Below, piece by piece: positions 39,677 through 48,118 of a DNA stretch of 64,000 bases (its first letter is position 1; each line of letters opens with the position of its first letter). The position numbers and the translations under genes were made by a program. Source of the DNA: Pyrococcus horikoshii OT3 (GTDB lineage: Archaea > Methanobacteriota_B > Thermococci > Thermococcales > Thermococcaceae); assembly GCF_000011105.1 (NCBI RefSeq), contig NC_000961.1, positions 423,940-487,939 on the forward strand, given 5' to 3'. The notes beneath the pieces were generated by a model. It saw nothing but the letters and a program-made list of their open reading frames with translations, searched no databases and had not been told where the DNA came from.

Positions 39677-40605
39677 TCCTCAACCTCCTTCCTTCCTATC
39701 AGCCAGGCCTCATAAAATCTCTCCCACTCCTCCTCGAAATCCCTTTTAACTCCCCATCTCCTCCTAAACGCGTTGAGAAGCACCGTTATATCCCTTTTAA
39801 GCAGTTCCAAACTCTCGGGATTTGCGCAAGTTAAATACTGGGCCCAGTCAATTATGAGTATATCATTATCATCCGTGAGCACAACGTTGAACTCGCTCAT
39901 ATCTCCGTGGACTATGCCAAACTTTACTATCTTCTCGTATTCGTCCAAGATCTTTCCGAGTATCTCCTCGGCCTCTTCTTCAGTTAGATCGTTATCCCTA
40001 AGCTCAGCAAGCTCGACACCGCTTATGTACTCCATGACTATCGCATGCCTGTTCCAGGCTATTGGCTTTGGAACCTTCGCGAAGGGACTTAATAACACTA
40101 GGGCTTCATGCTCTTTTTTCGCTATTAACCTTGAAACGTATAACCAGCTCTTATGATGCTTATCGGCAAAAACATCGCTATGGTAACCGGCCTTCCTGGC
40201 ACTGGTTCTCTCCCCTATCCTGTTAAACTTTACGGCTACTTTCTCTCCTGAGGGCGTTAGGGCTACGTATACGTCGGCATCCTTTCCAACTCCAATTTGA
40301 GTCGTGCTTATGGCCTCTATGATCCCTTTCTTGGCAAAGCTTCTAATTGCCAACGCATCGTAACCGTGTATCGTTAGTTGATATCCTATATAACCCATGT
40401 CACTTCTCCTCACGACCAATCCAAAGTCGTCAAGCTTTCCTAATCTATAGCTCGCGCTTTCAATATCCATCCTTGCGAACTTTGCTATCTCCTCAAGGGG
40501 AACCCACCTATAGTACCTCATCTTCAGCTCTACGGCCCTTAGCAGCCTGAAGTCTATATCCTTAAGCTTTGGATAAGCTTCAAGGGCTAGTAATTTACTC
40601 ACCAC
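39673..40605 (-). CDS. rio2: RIO2-type serine protein kinase/ATPase
   Basis: This 310-residue protein has an N-terminal winged helix (residues 1-80) and a RIO kinase domain: GVGKDADVYVALTPSGEK (loop), VAVKF with the ATP-binding Lys, IVHGDMSEFNVVL (catalytic loop) and ILIIDWAQY (metal-binding Asp). Rio2 acts in late small-subunit ribosome maturation. GGGGTGAG sits just before GTG 40605, which gives the family N-terminus MVSKLLALEAYPKLKDIDFR; a GTG at 40614 also opens the frame. Confidence 0.93.
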   Translation of the reverse strand: MVSKLLALEAYPKLKDIDFRLLRAVELKMRYYRWVPLEEIAKFARMDIESASYRLGKLDDFGLVVRRSDMGYIGYQLTIHGYDALAIRSFAKKGIIEAISTTQIGVGKDADVYVALTPSGEKVAVKFNRIGERTSARKAGYHSDVFADKHHKSWLYVSRLIAKKEHEALVLLSPFAKVPKPIAWNRHAIVMEYISGVELAELRDNDLTEEEAEEILGKILDEYEKIVKFGIVHGDMSEFNVVLTDDNDILIIDWAQYLTCANPESLELLKRDITVLLNAFRRRWGVKRDFEEEWERFYEAWLIGRKEVED

Positions 40606-40661
40606 TTTTCTCACCCCTCAAGGAAACGTTAAATATCTTTGGGGACTATATTAATATTGAG

Positions 40662-41720
40662 ATGAGCCCGTTGAGTTTAGGGTTCGCAATGATTATAACG
40701 ATAGGTATTAAGCTTACCGGTTCAGCGTTTTTGGGGAGGGTGTACTATCGCACGAGGAGGAAGTCTTCAGTGGTGCTTAGTCTAGCGTTAGCCCTATATG
40801 CCCTTAATACCCTCTCCGATCTCCTTAAAAATTACTTTCTCAATCAACTCTTCCTAGCCCTATCTTCTGCTTGTTTCTTTATGGCCCTCTATTACCTTGA
40901 AGCCGAAGAAGAAAAGGCAGTCCCTTCGAAAACCCTGTATCTCACGCTATCCCTAACCCCCCTATTAATCACCATATATGTTTGGCTACTCGAGAGGGTC
41001 ATACCAACCTCAGAAACTTGGAGTATAGTTGGAGTTAGCTGGGGAATTTCGGGCTTTTTCATTCTTGCTTCTGGAGTTTCGATCCTAAAGCTTAGGGATA
41101 TATTTGGGAACAGGATCCTTTGGCTTTCTGCTTCTCTAATAGCTATAGGAGCTCATGAAATGGATTATCCATTTTTGAGACCAATAAAATGGTTTGCTCC
41201 AATAGGATTCCTGCTGGCTGCAACCTTCGTTGTGCTTCTGGTCTATGGTATATTCTTAGTCTTTGGAAGTGAAGTCTACTTCAAGAGGAAATCTCCTGGA
41301 AAGATATCTATCAAGTTAAAGCCTGGGAGCATGATAATGAACATGGAGGAATTCAAGGCTATATCGCCTTCACTTCAAAACTTCCCAGTGCTTGCATTCG
41401 TTAGGCATTTGAAGACTCCAGAAACATGGTACTCCTATTTCGTTACCAGAGCTAGAAGCGATGGGGGAGCAGTTGATCCTATGAACCTTCCCAGGATAAT
41501 TGAACTTTCCAGAAAGTACTTCCAATCAGTTGAAAGGGGAGTGGTGGTCATAGATTGCCTGGAATACTTAGTATTATACAATGGCTTTGAGAATACGGCT
41601 AAACACTTAGCCATCTTAAGAGATTATGCGACGGTAAACAATGGGACCCTGATCTTAATAACGAGTAAGGAAGCTTGGGGGGAGAAGGAATGGTCCCTTC
41701 TAGTTAGAATGTTCTCTTAG
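40662..41720 (+). CDS. Membrane protein with C-terminal DUF835 domain
   Basis: This 352-residue protein has seven or so hydrophobic segments in residues 5-215, then a soluble DUF835 domain (about 230-350) with WYSYFVTRARSD, GVVVIDCLEYLVLYNGFEN and ILITSKEAWGEKEW. DUF835 has a RecA/KaiC-like look and is found in thermococcal signalling proteins; its function is unknown. The ATG at 40662 has no strong ribosome binding site and lies shortly after a TATA-like TTAAATATC (about 40627), so the message may be nearly leaderless. It diverges from rio2. Confidence 0.75.
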   Translation: MSPLSLGFAMIITIGIKLTGSAFLGRVYYRTRRKSSVVLSLALALYALNTLSDLLKNYFLNQLFLALSSACFFMALYYLEAEEEKAVPSKTLYLTLSLTPLLITIYVWLLERVIPTSETWSIVGVSWGISGFFILASGVSILKLRDIFGNRILWLSASLIAIGAHEMDYPFLRPIKWFAPIGFLLAATFVVLLVYGIFLVFGSEVYFKRKSPGKISIKLKPGSMIMNMEEFKAISPSLQNFPVLAFVRHLKTPETWYSYFVTRARSDGGAVDPMNLPRIIELSRKYFQSVERGVVVIDCLEYLVLYNGFENTAKHLAILRDYATVNNGTLILITSKEAWGEKEWSLLVRMFS

Positions 41721-42287
41721 TATTTCTCTAACCTTCTTTTTTAGTTCTTCCAAGCTCCCTTCGTTTAAGATAACAAAATCGGCCTTCTCCTTTATGTTAG
41801 TGGTACTGTAAAGCCTTTCTTCCCACTCGTCAAATCTCAGGAGATCCTGGAGGGTTTTGATCCCCCTATCTTTTTCTGAACATCTCTTCCTTAACCTTTC
41901 AAACCTGACTTCGGCCCTCGCTTCTATGTAAATTATTATTCCTCCCATCCTTTTAATGGCTTCAACTTCTCCCAGGGATCTTACTCCATCTATCGCTATA
42001 TTCTTGCACCTCCTCAGCTTGTCTATGGCTAACCTTATCAGGATATCCTCCCCATACTTTTCCTTAAGCAGCCTACCAAGCTCTATCAGGTTTTCCCTTG
42101 TGGGTTCTCCCTTGAAATTAACTTCTGGAACCCAGGAATATTCGCTTACGTTTCCTGTTAATATATCTAAGAGGGGCTCGCTACAGCTTATCCTACAGAA
42201 GCCAAGCTCTTCTAGGAACTTTGCAACTGTAGTCTTTCCAGCTGCTATTTTTCCCGCGATACCGACTATCGTCTTTTCCACCCCCAT
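41700..42287 (-). CDS. P-loop nucleotide kinase-like protein (dephospho-CoA-kinase fold)
   Basis: This 195-residue protein has a Walker A GIAGKIAAGKTTVAKFL, an NIAIDGVRSLGEVEAI segment like the Walker B/NMP region, IIYIEARAEVRFERLRKR (lid-proximal) and a C-terminal helix. The fold resembles dephospho-CoA and dNMP kinases, but archaeal CoA synthesis uses another enzyme, so the substrate is unclear. The ATG at 42287 overlaps the upstream gene by 22 bases; GTG 42281 is an alternative. Converges with the DUF835 gene, overlapping by 21 bases. Confidence 0.75.
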   Translation of the reverse strand: MGVEKTIVGIAGKIAAGKTTVAKFLEELGFCRISCSEPLLDILTGNVSEYSWVPEVNFKGEPTRENLIELGRLLKEKYGEDILIRLAIDKLRRCKNIAIDGVRSLGEVEAIKRMGGIIIYIEARAEVRFERLRKRCSEKDRGIKTLQDLLRFDEWEERLYSTTNIKEKADFVILNEGSLEELKKKVREILREHSN

Positions 42288-43066
42288 CTAATTATCCTGG
42301 CCCCATCGGTGGCCTCCATTAGTCCTTCCTCAACCATCGTCACCACGTAGTCAATTAGGTCATACTTATTGAAGACCGCTGGTCTGGATTCCCCAAATAG
42401 GTATTTGACCTCGAAGTAGCCAATTCTTAGGAACCTCATTGGATTAATCATCACGCTATCCTCAACCTTCGACGGAAATTCAAACTCCGAGATCACGATG
42501 TCAATACCATTTTCGCTTGCGAGCTTGTTGAGGAACTCTTCGTTTGGAAAGAACACCTCCCTTAAGGGCCTATCTAGAGGAGTATAGCTTAGCTTTGGGA
42601 AGGAGTACTTAACTCCGTAAACTTTACCTTTGAGGTTGAAAGCCCTAGAAAAGCCGATCATTGCATCCGCATTGAAGGTTAAGAAGATAAGGGCCTCCTT
42701 GTTGGTTTTTACTTCTGGCCACTTCCTGGGAGGAAACTTCATCTCTGCTTTTATTATTGGGATCAGAAAATTAAGGTTATGCTCTTTTGCAAATTCTAAG
42801 CTTTTTTCAAGTTGCATCCTCTTTAAAGTTAAATCTAGGGTTGTGTAGACGCTCACTAGTTTAACCTTGAGCTCTTCCTTGAGCTTTCCTATTACCAGGC
42901 TACTCCCTATAACAACGCTCTTGTCAGTTCTATCATGGGCTATTATGAACAGCTTCTCCCCCTCTTTGTCGTACCTAACCTCATCTATCTCGAAGGGGGT
43001 AATTGGTAATCCATGCTCTCTTCTTATTTTTATCACTAGCTCCTTAACCTCCTCGGGAGTTATCAA
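42266..43066 (-). CDS. Uncharacterised Thermococcales protein
   Basis: This 266-residue soluble protein is not one I recognise. It starts with a helix and IIAHDRTDKSVVIGSSLVIG, a region that looks Rossmann-like, and has paired segments NFLIPIIKAEM and DIVISEFEF. The C-terminal end contains FNKYDLIDYVVTMVEEGLM. It lies nine bases after the TSUP gene and overlaps the kinase-like gene, so the three are probably co-expressed. GAGGTGAG precedes its ATG. Universal-stress or adenine-nucleotide-hydrolase-like folds are possible but unproven. Confidence 0.7.
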   Translation of the reverse strand: MITPEEVKELVIKIRREHGLPITPFEIDEVRYDKEGEKLFIIAHDRTDKSVVIGSSLVIGKLKEELKVKLVSVYTTLDLTLKRMQLEKSLEFAKEHNLNFLIPIIKAEMKFPPRKWPEVKTNKEALIFLTFNADAMIGFSRAFNLKGKVYGVKYSFPKLSYTPLDRPLREVFFPNEEFLNKLASENGIDIVISEFEFPSKVEDSVMINPMRFLRIGYFEVKYLFGESRPAVFNKYDLIDYVVTMVEEGLMEATDGARIIRWGWKRR

Positions 43067-43075
43067 CGTCTCACC

Positions 43076-43834
43076 TCATGGAACGTTGTATCCGAGTCCC
43101 TTTAGTATCATTCTTATCGCGAGTATTAGCATGACTATTGCGAAGCCGTTCTTTAAGGATCTAGCTTTCGTCTTTTTAGCTATTCTCGCCCCTATTTGGG
43201 CCCCAACTATTAACCCTGGAACTAGGAGGGGTAACCAGTAGAGTTCAACGTTTCCCAGGAGGTAGTGCTTTATCGCACTGCTTGTTGAGGTAAAGATTAT
43301 TGCAAAGCTCGAAGTTGCAACGGCGTTATGTATCGGCACACCGAGCCAAGTTAGGAATGGGACGTTTATAATCCCTCCTCCAACGCCAAGTAATCCGCTA
43401 AGTACTCCAGAGAAAAAGCCCCCTATGGGAACCCACTTCCTCCTTTCCCTTACCTTCTCCTTAACTTCCTCTGCAGGTTTTTTCTTAATCATTCTATAGG
43501 CCACGAATATCAGGGTAATTCCAAAGATTACCTTTAACTTGCTGGGTGAGATTATTGATGTAAGCCAGGCTCCTATGTAAGCCCCGATAACCGCCGTGCT
43601 TGCGAGTGCAATACCGATGTCATAGTATATCTTCTTCTGCTTATAATAGGCGTAGGATGAGCTTAAAGCTGTGAAGATTATGCTCGCACTTGAGGTTCCT
43701 ATGGCGTGATGTATCTCAACTCCCAGGATATTTAAGGTAGGTACGAGCAGAAATCCTCCACCGAGGCCGAACATCGCGGCTAGCGTTCCCGTGATTAGCC
43801 CAGTTATTAGGGATTTTAAGAGTAGATCTAGCAT
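43076..43834 (-). CDS. TSUP (TauE/SafE) family transporter
   Basis: This 252-residue membrane protein has about eight spans in two homologous halves with LAAMFGLGGGFLLVPTLN and LSGLLGVGGGIINVPFLTW, the paired GxGGG motif of the TSUP family, which moves sulfite, sulfonates or other small anions. The start is ATG 43834 after AGGAGGG; the in-frame TTG 43855 would overlap the upstream gene. Substrate cannot be inferred. Confidence 0.88.
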   Translation of the reverse strand: MLDLLLKSLITGLITGTLAAMFGLGGGFLLVPTLNILGVEIHHAIGTSSASIIFTALSSSYAYYKQKKIYYDIGIALASTAVIGAYIGAWLTSIISPSKLKVIFGITLIFVAYRMIKKKPAEEVKEKVRERRKWVPIGGFFSGVLSGLLGVGGGIINVPFLTWLGVPIHNAVATSSFAIIFTSTSSAIKHYLLGNVELYWLPLLVPGLIVGAQIGARIAKKTKARSLKNGFAIVMLILAIRMILKGLGYNVP

Positions 43835-43844
43835 GATATCCCTC

Positions 43845-44834
43845 CTAGAGCTCAAATGCTAAAGCTTCAATAAGCTTCACTAACTTCTCCAGGTCATTTA
43901 AGTGTAGCGTCTCAACTTCGCTATGTAAATACTTTATCGGAACGCTCAATGCTAGGGTTTTACTCCTATCTTGAAAGGCAGAGGCATCCGTCCCTCCACC
44001 CGTAACTCCGATTTGTATCTCTATCCCATTCTTTTCTGCTATGCTCCAGACCTTCCTAGCTAGATCCCTGGAATATATAGCAGAATTATCAACGGCCCTT
44101 ATCACGGGCCCCTTCCCTAGCTTGACGTCTCCGGTAAGGGGACTACAGCAGGCGAAGGAGTCTATTGCAAAGGCGTATTGGGGGTAATAATGATTCGCCA
44201 GGAATTTAGCTCCCTTAAGCCCTACCTCCTCTTGGACTGTAAATGCAAAGATTACCTTCCCTTCAAGTTCGTGATCCACTAGATCCTTTATGGCCTCTAT
44301 TAATGCTACAACGCCAAAGCGATCGTCTAGACCCCTCGTACTCACGTACTTTCCATTAAGTACTGAGAAGTGCTTTTTAAAGACCGCGAAGTCTAGGGGC
44401 TTCACAAGCTCAAGGGCCTCTTCCTTGCTCTCAGCACCTATGTCTATAACTAAATCGTACCATGGGATCACGCTTTTATCCCTTTCCAGACTTAAATGGG
44501 GAGGAGTTGCCCCTATAACGCCATCCAATATTCCCTTCTCGGTAACTACGTTTACGTGCCTTCCGTAGAGTAGTCTATCATCTATGCCCCCTACCTTCCT
44601 GAACCTTAACTTACCCTCATCGGTTATCCCAGTTATGAGTAACCCTATCTCATCCATATGGGCCATGAAGAGTATCCTTTCCTCTCCCTCGCCTAGCTCT
44701 ACTATTAAGTTCCCGATCGCGTCGACCTTGTAATCTGCGAAATCTTTAATCTCCCTAATTATCTCTTCCCTAATTCTTTCCTCGTAACCCGAAATTCCTG
44801 GAATTTGAGTGAACTTCTTAAGCTTCTCTATCAT
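43845..44834 (-). CDS. M42-family aminopeptidase (TET1 type)
   Basis: This 329-residue cobalt/zinc peptidase forms large tetrahedral dodecamers and trims peptides released by the proteasome. Metal and catalytic residues are in MAHMDEIGL, RGLDDRFGV, TVQEEVGLKG, FAIDSFACC and YLHSEVETL. It matches P. horikoshii TET1 from memory. ATG 44834 has GGGGTGAT in front; ATG 44840 or GTG 44843 would add two or three residues, and the published protein begins MMSMIEK. It follows the dehydrogenase gene by 11 bases or less. Confidence 0.95.
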   Translation of the reverse strand: MIEKLKKFTQIPGISGYEERIREEIIREIKDFADYKVDAIGNLIVELGEGEERILFMAHMDEIGLLITGITDEGKLRFRKVGGIDDRLLYGRHVNVVTEKGILDGVIGATPPHLSLERDKSVIPWYDLVIDIGAESKEEALELVKPLDFAVFKKHFSVLNGKYVSTRGLDDRFGVVALIEAIKDLVDHELEGKVIFAFTVQEEVGLKGAKFLANHYYPQYAFAIDSFACCSPLTGDVKLGKGPVIRAVDNSAIYSRDLARKVWSIAEKNGIEIQIGVTGGGTDASAFQDRSKTLALSVPIKYLHSEVETLHLNDLEKLVKLIEALAFEL

Positions 44835-44845
44835 TGACATCACCC

Positions 44846-45847
44846 CTAGAGCATCTTAACATTCTCTATGGGCCTTACCTCGAGAACCTCCTTGTTGACG
44901 AGATCCTCTGGTACCTCTCCCCTCAACACCTTAAGAAGGTTTTCAACGGCCCTAAATCCAACGTCCTCCTGGGCTTCCAAGGCGAGTCCAGCGTAGTGAG
45001 GGGTTAAAACAGTTTCCCACTCATACTTGAAGAGCTCATGCTCCCTAACTGGTTCCTTTTCAAAGACATCCGTGGCGTAACCCTTTAGCTTTCCCTGCTT
45101 TATTGCTTCAGTAACCGCTTTCTCATCAACCAACGCTCCCCTTCCGATATTAACAAGATATTTTCCTTCGAGCTTTTTCACCCTTTCCTCGTTTATTATA
45201 TGGTAGGTATCTCTTGTGAGGGGGAGCGCGAGTATTACAATATCGCTCTTCTCCAGCAATTCATCTATATCCATGTACCTGGCCTTGAGCTCCTTTTCCA
45301 CGTTGACCTTCCTATGCCTAGACCAATAGTATAGCTTCACCCCGAAGGGGATTAACCTTCTGGCTATAGCTTTCCCTATAGCTCCCATTCCGAGAATTCC
45401 AACCTTCTTTCCGTACAGGCTTTCAATTCTCTTAAAGCCAGTCCATATCTTTGCGTGACTCTCCCATTCTCCCCTTCTTATGAACTTATCGGCGTAATGA
45501 ATTTTCCTCATTAGGTTTATAATGAGCCCCACGGTAAATTCGGCCACGGCCTCACTTAAGAGCCCGGAGACCTTTGTCACGTAGATTCCCCTCTTTGTTG
45601 CTTCCTCTAGATCAATATTATCGTAACCCGCTGAGTGACAGCTTATCACCTTCAACCTTTCAGCATTTTCAAGAACTTCCCTTGTTATCTTCGTGGTTGG
45701 AGATACTATTATTCCGTCGAATCTACCTATAACGCCTTTAAGCTCTTCTCCCGAAGGATAAAGGATTATCTCAACGTCAGCATATTTCTTTAGCTCTTCA
45801 AGGGCCTCCCTCTTCATCTTCAGCAGGACCCCAACTTTGGGTCTCAT
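44846..45847 (-). CDS. D-2-hydroxyacid dehydrogenase (glyoxylate/hydroxypyruvate reductase-like)
   Basis: This 333-residue NAD(P)-dependent enzyme has the dinucleotide motif VGILGMGAIGKAIARRL, catalytic Arg in NIGRGALVDE, Glu in DVFEKEPV and His in LTPHYAGL. It belongs with glyoxylate reductases and D-3-phosphoglycerate dehydrogenases; the exact substrate is open. GGTGATG precedes the ATG. First gene of the operon with TET1, TSUP, an unknown protein and a kinase-like protein. Confidence 0.9.
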   Translation of the reverse strand: MRPKVGVLLKMKREALEELKKYADVEIILYPSGEELKGVIGRFDGIIVSPTTKITREVLENAERLKVISCHSAGYDNIDLEEATKRGIYVTKVSGLLSEAVAEFTVGLIINLMRKIHYADKFIRRGEWESHAKIWTGFKRIESLYGKKVGILGMGAIGKAIARRLIPFGVKLYYWSRHRKVNVEKELKARYMDIDELLEKSDIVILALPLTRDTYHIINEERVKKLEGKYLVNIGRGALVDEKAVTEAIKQGKLKGYATDVFEKEPVREHELFKYEWETVLTPHYAGLALEAQEDVGFRAVENLLKVLRGEVPEDLVNKEVLEVRPIENVKML

Positions 45848-46001
45848 TTCATCACCATTTAGATCGTCATCGAAAGACCGTATAATAATCTTTTTCTGGG
45901 CTTAGGTATATATCTAAGGATTCTAAATATCCCTTAATTCTTTGGTATGGAAGAGAAAATTATAATAACTTCTAGCCCTTCCATACTAAGAGGGGAGGGG
46001 C

Positions 46002-46682
46002 GTGAGAGAGAGTCCAGTAGCCAACCTCTGGGAAAAGACAAAATTTGGAGAAAGCATTTTAATAGAGTTTAATAGTGTAAGTTTTCCATCCTTTGGAGTT
46101 TATAGTCTTATAAATTGGGCAAAAGAAAAAGGGTACAATATAGTCGTTGTGGATGTTCTTGATACTCTGAAGATTTATATGGGTCATGAAAAGATTGCCG
46201 GCCTCGATACTGGCATAATTGATGATGTTACCGTAATTAAGATTGGTGGAAGGATTGAGATTGGGAAAATTTTAGCTAGAATTCTGATTACTGAGGAGAA
46301 ATTACTGGAAAATGAGCTGACGAGGCTGTGTAAGGAAATTAAAAAGGAAAAGACGATAATCATAATTTTAGGAATTGAAAAAGTCCTGTCATTGTACTCT
46401 ACATATACCCTCGATGTTTTGAGTCTCATAAACTTCATACTAAGCTTTATTGGTGAAGAATGGAAGAAATCATTCTATTTCATAAACGTAGACATGATGA
46501 GTCATCTTCCATTTCCAGTTCTCCAATTGCTTGAAGAATTCGCTACGACAGTAATTAAAATCGTGAAGAAAGGTTCGGTTTTACACTATACTGTTCTTAA
46601 GGCCCTAAACGTTGAGCTAGATGGATTTGAGGGAAGGGTTAATTTAAAAGCGTTAAAAAATCATGAAGATTTTGTTAGCTAA
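46002..46682 (+). CDS. DUF257-family protein (copy 1)
   Basis: This 226-residue protein belongs to a Thermococcales-specific family. It has KFGESILIEF near the start, GYNIVVVDVLDTLKIY, IIIILGIEKVLSLY and SFYFINVDMM, which suggest a RecA/KaiC-like alpha/beta fold without an obvious Walker A motif. GTG 46002 is supported by GGAGGGGC just upstream. The next gene is a close paralogue. Confidence 0.8.
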   Translation: MRESPVANLWEKTKFGESILIEFNSVSFPSFGVYSLINWAKEKGYNIVVVDVLDTLKIYMGHEKIAGLDTGIIDDVTVIKIGGRIEIGKILARILITEEKLLENELTRLCKEIKKEKTIIIILGIEKVLSLYSTYTLDVLSLINFILSFIGEEWKKSFYFINVDMMSHLPFPVLQLLEEFATTVIKIVKKGSVLHYTVLKALNVELDGFEGRVNLKALKNHEDFVS

Positions 46683-46795
46683 TCCTTTAATTTATTTTTC
46701 CTTAGGTGCTAGTTTTGTAGCCTAATAAAACCTCAATGAAAATCGTTAAAAATTTTCGTGACATTAATACACTTATCCCTGGGTGGGGTGATAAG

Positions 46796-47482
46796 ATGTC
46801 AGAGGTTTCAATATTTGATATTTGGAAAGGTACGAAGTTTGGGGAAAGTGTCCTAATGGAATTTGATAGTCTCAGCTTTTCGCCTCTTGGGGTCTATAGT
46901 CTGGCCTACTGGGCAAGAATGAAGGGATTTAAGGTCAGCGTTGTTGATGTTCTTGACACGTTGAAGATCTATCTAAGCTATGCAAAAATGATCGGACTTG
47001 GTACAAGTATAGCAAATGATATAGAGGTGATAAAGCTCGGTGGGAGAATAGATAGTGGTAATGTTTCAACTAGAATTCCAATTACCGAGGAAAAAGTAAT
47101 GGAAAAAGAACTAATGAAGTTATATCCTCATGAGGATAATGAAAAAACAATAGTAATTGTTCTAGGGATTGAAAAATTCCTAGCATTATGGTGTAAACTT
47201 CTACCAGATATTTTAAGCTTTTTGAACTTTATGTTAAGCTTTGTTGGTGAAGAATGGATGAAATCATTCTACTTTATAAACGTGGATTTAATGAAGGATT
47301 TCTCGTTTCCTGCTCTCTCAATGCTCGAGGAGCTTTCCACGACGGTAGTCGAAATATCTAAAAGAGGTCCAGTTCTTCACTATATAGTACGTAAGGCCTT
47401 AAACCCAGAAATAGACTCTCTTGAAGGTGAAATTCACATAAAAGAGTTAATATCTGAGATTGAAAACCCAATAGAATCTTAA
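46796..47482 (+). CDS. DUF257-family protein (copy 2)
   Basis: This 228-residue paralogue of the preceding protein shares KFGESVLMEF, VSVVDVLDTLKIY, VIKLGGRI and SFYFINVDLM. The ATG at 46796 follows GGGGTGAT; the frame is open further upstream but without a good start. The pair arose by tandem duplication. Function unknown; other DUF257 genes are scattered in Pyrococcus genomes. Confidence 0.8.
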   Translation: MSEVSIFDIWKGTKFGESVLMEFDSLSFSPLGVYSLAYWARMKGFKVSVVDVLDTLKIYLSYAKMIGLGTSIANDIEVIKLGGRIDSGNVSTRIPITEEKVMEKELMKLYPHEDNEKTIVIVLGIEKFLALWCKLLPDILSFLNFMLSFVGEEWMKSFYFINVDLMKDFSFPALSMLEELSTTVVEISKRGPVLHYIVRKALNPEIDSLEGEIHIKELISEIENPIES

Positions 47483-47494
47483 AATAAGGTCTAG

Positions 47495-47506
47495 TTTTTT
47501 ATTTTT
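47495..47506 (+). terminator. T-tract terminator after the DUF257 pair
   Basis: TTTTTTATTTTT follows the stop by about a dozen bases, a typical archaeal intrinsic terminator. Confidence 0.5.
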
Positions 47507-47565
47507 GTATAGTAAGTCTAGAAAGTGTTATAACACCTCTCTTAAAATTTCTAGTGGTGAGTAAA

Positions 47566-48075
47566 ATGGGCGTTGAAGAGCATAGGAGGGAAGCCCCGAA
47601 AACTTTCAAATTTGGAGTTATAACGGTAAGTGACAAGGGTTCCAAGGGAGAAAGGGAGGATAAAAGCGGCCCTCTCATAATAGAAGAGCTTTCGAAGCTG
47701 GGAGAGCACGTTTACTATAAAATAGTGCCTGACGATAAAATTGAAATACTCATAGCTCTTTTTGAAGCGATAAAGAGTGGAGCAGACGTAGTTGTAACGA
47801 CGGGAGGGACTGGAATAACGAGGAGGGATGTTACGATAGAATCCATAAAACCACTCTTTGACAAAGAGTTGAGCTTTGGTGAGATGTTTAGGGTGAAAAG
47901 TTATGAGGAGGTTGGATATGCCGCTGTCTTAACGAGGGCTACTGCAGGCGTTATAAGGGGGCAAGAAAGATCCGTAATTGTATTCTCCCTTCCCGGAAGC
48001 GTTAATGCGGTGAAAACTGGATTGGAGATAATAAAGAGTGAGGTGTATCACATCCTAAAGCATGCCAGGGAATAA
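47566..48075 (+). CDS. moaB: Molybdopterin adenylyltransferase-like protein MoaB
   Basis: This 169-residue protein has GVITVSDKGSKGEREDKSG at the start, VVVTTGGTGITRRDVT and VFSLPGSVNAVKTGLEII, the MoaB/MogA signatures. It adenylates molybdopterin for insertion of molybdenum or tungsten; Pyrococcus uses tungsten enzymes. ATG 47566 after GGTGAG is preferred to GTG 47554. A metal-binding protein gene follows. Confidence 0.92.
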   Translation: MGVEEHRREAPKTFKFGVITVSDKGSKGEREDKSGPLIIEELSKLGEHVYYKIVPDDKIEILIALFEAIKSGADVVVTTGGTGITRRDVTIESIKPLFDKELSFGEMFRVKSYEEVGYAAVLTRATAGVIRGQERSVIVFSLPGSVNAVKTGLEIIKSEVYHILKHARE

Positions 48076-48118
48076 ACCTATAAAATTGCTTGGGTTCCCT
48101 AAGTTGTGGGGGGAGTAA

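Noticed and set aside
46736..46795. N-terminal extension of the second DUF257 protein.
   Set aside because: The paralogue begins at the position matching ATG 46796 and GGGGTGAT lies just before that codon.
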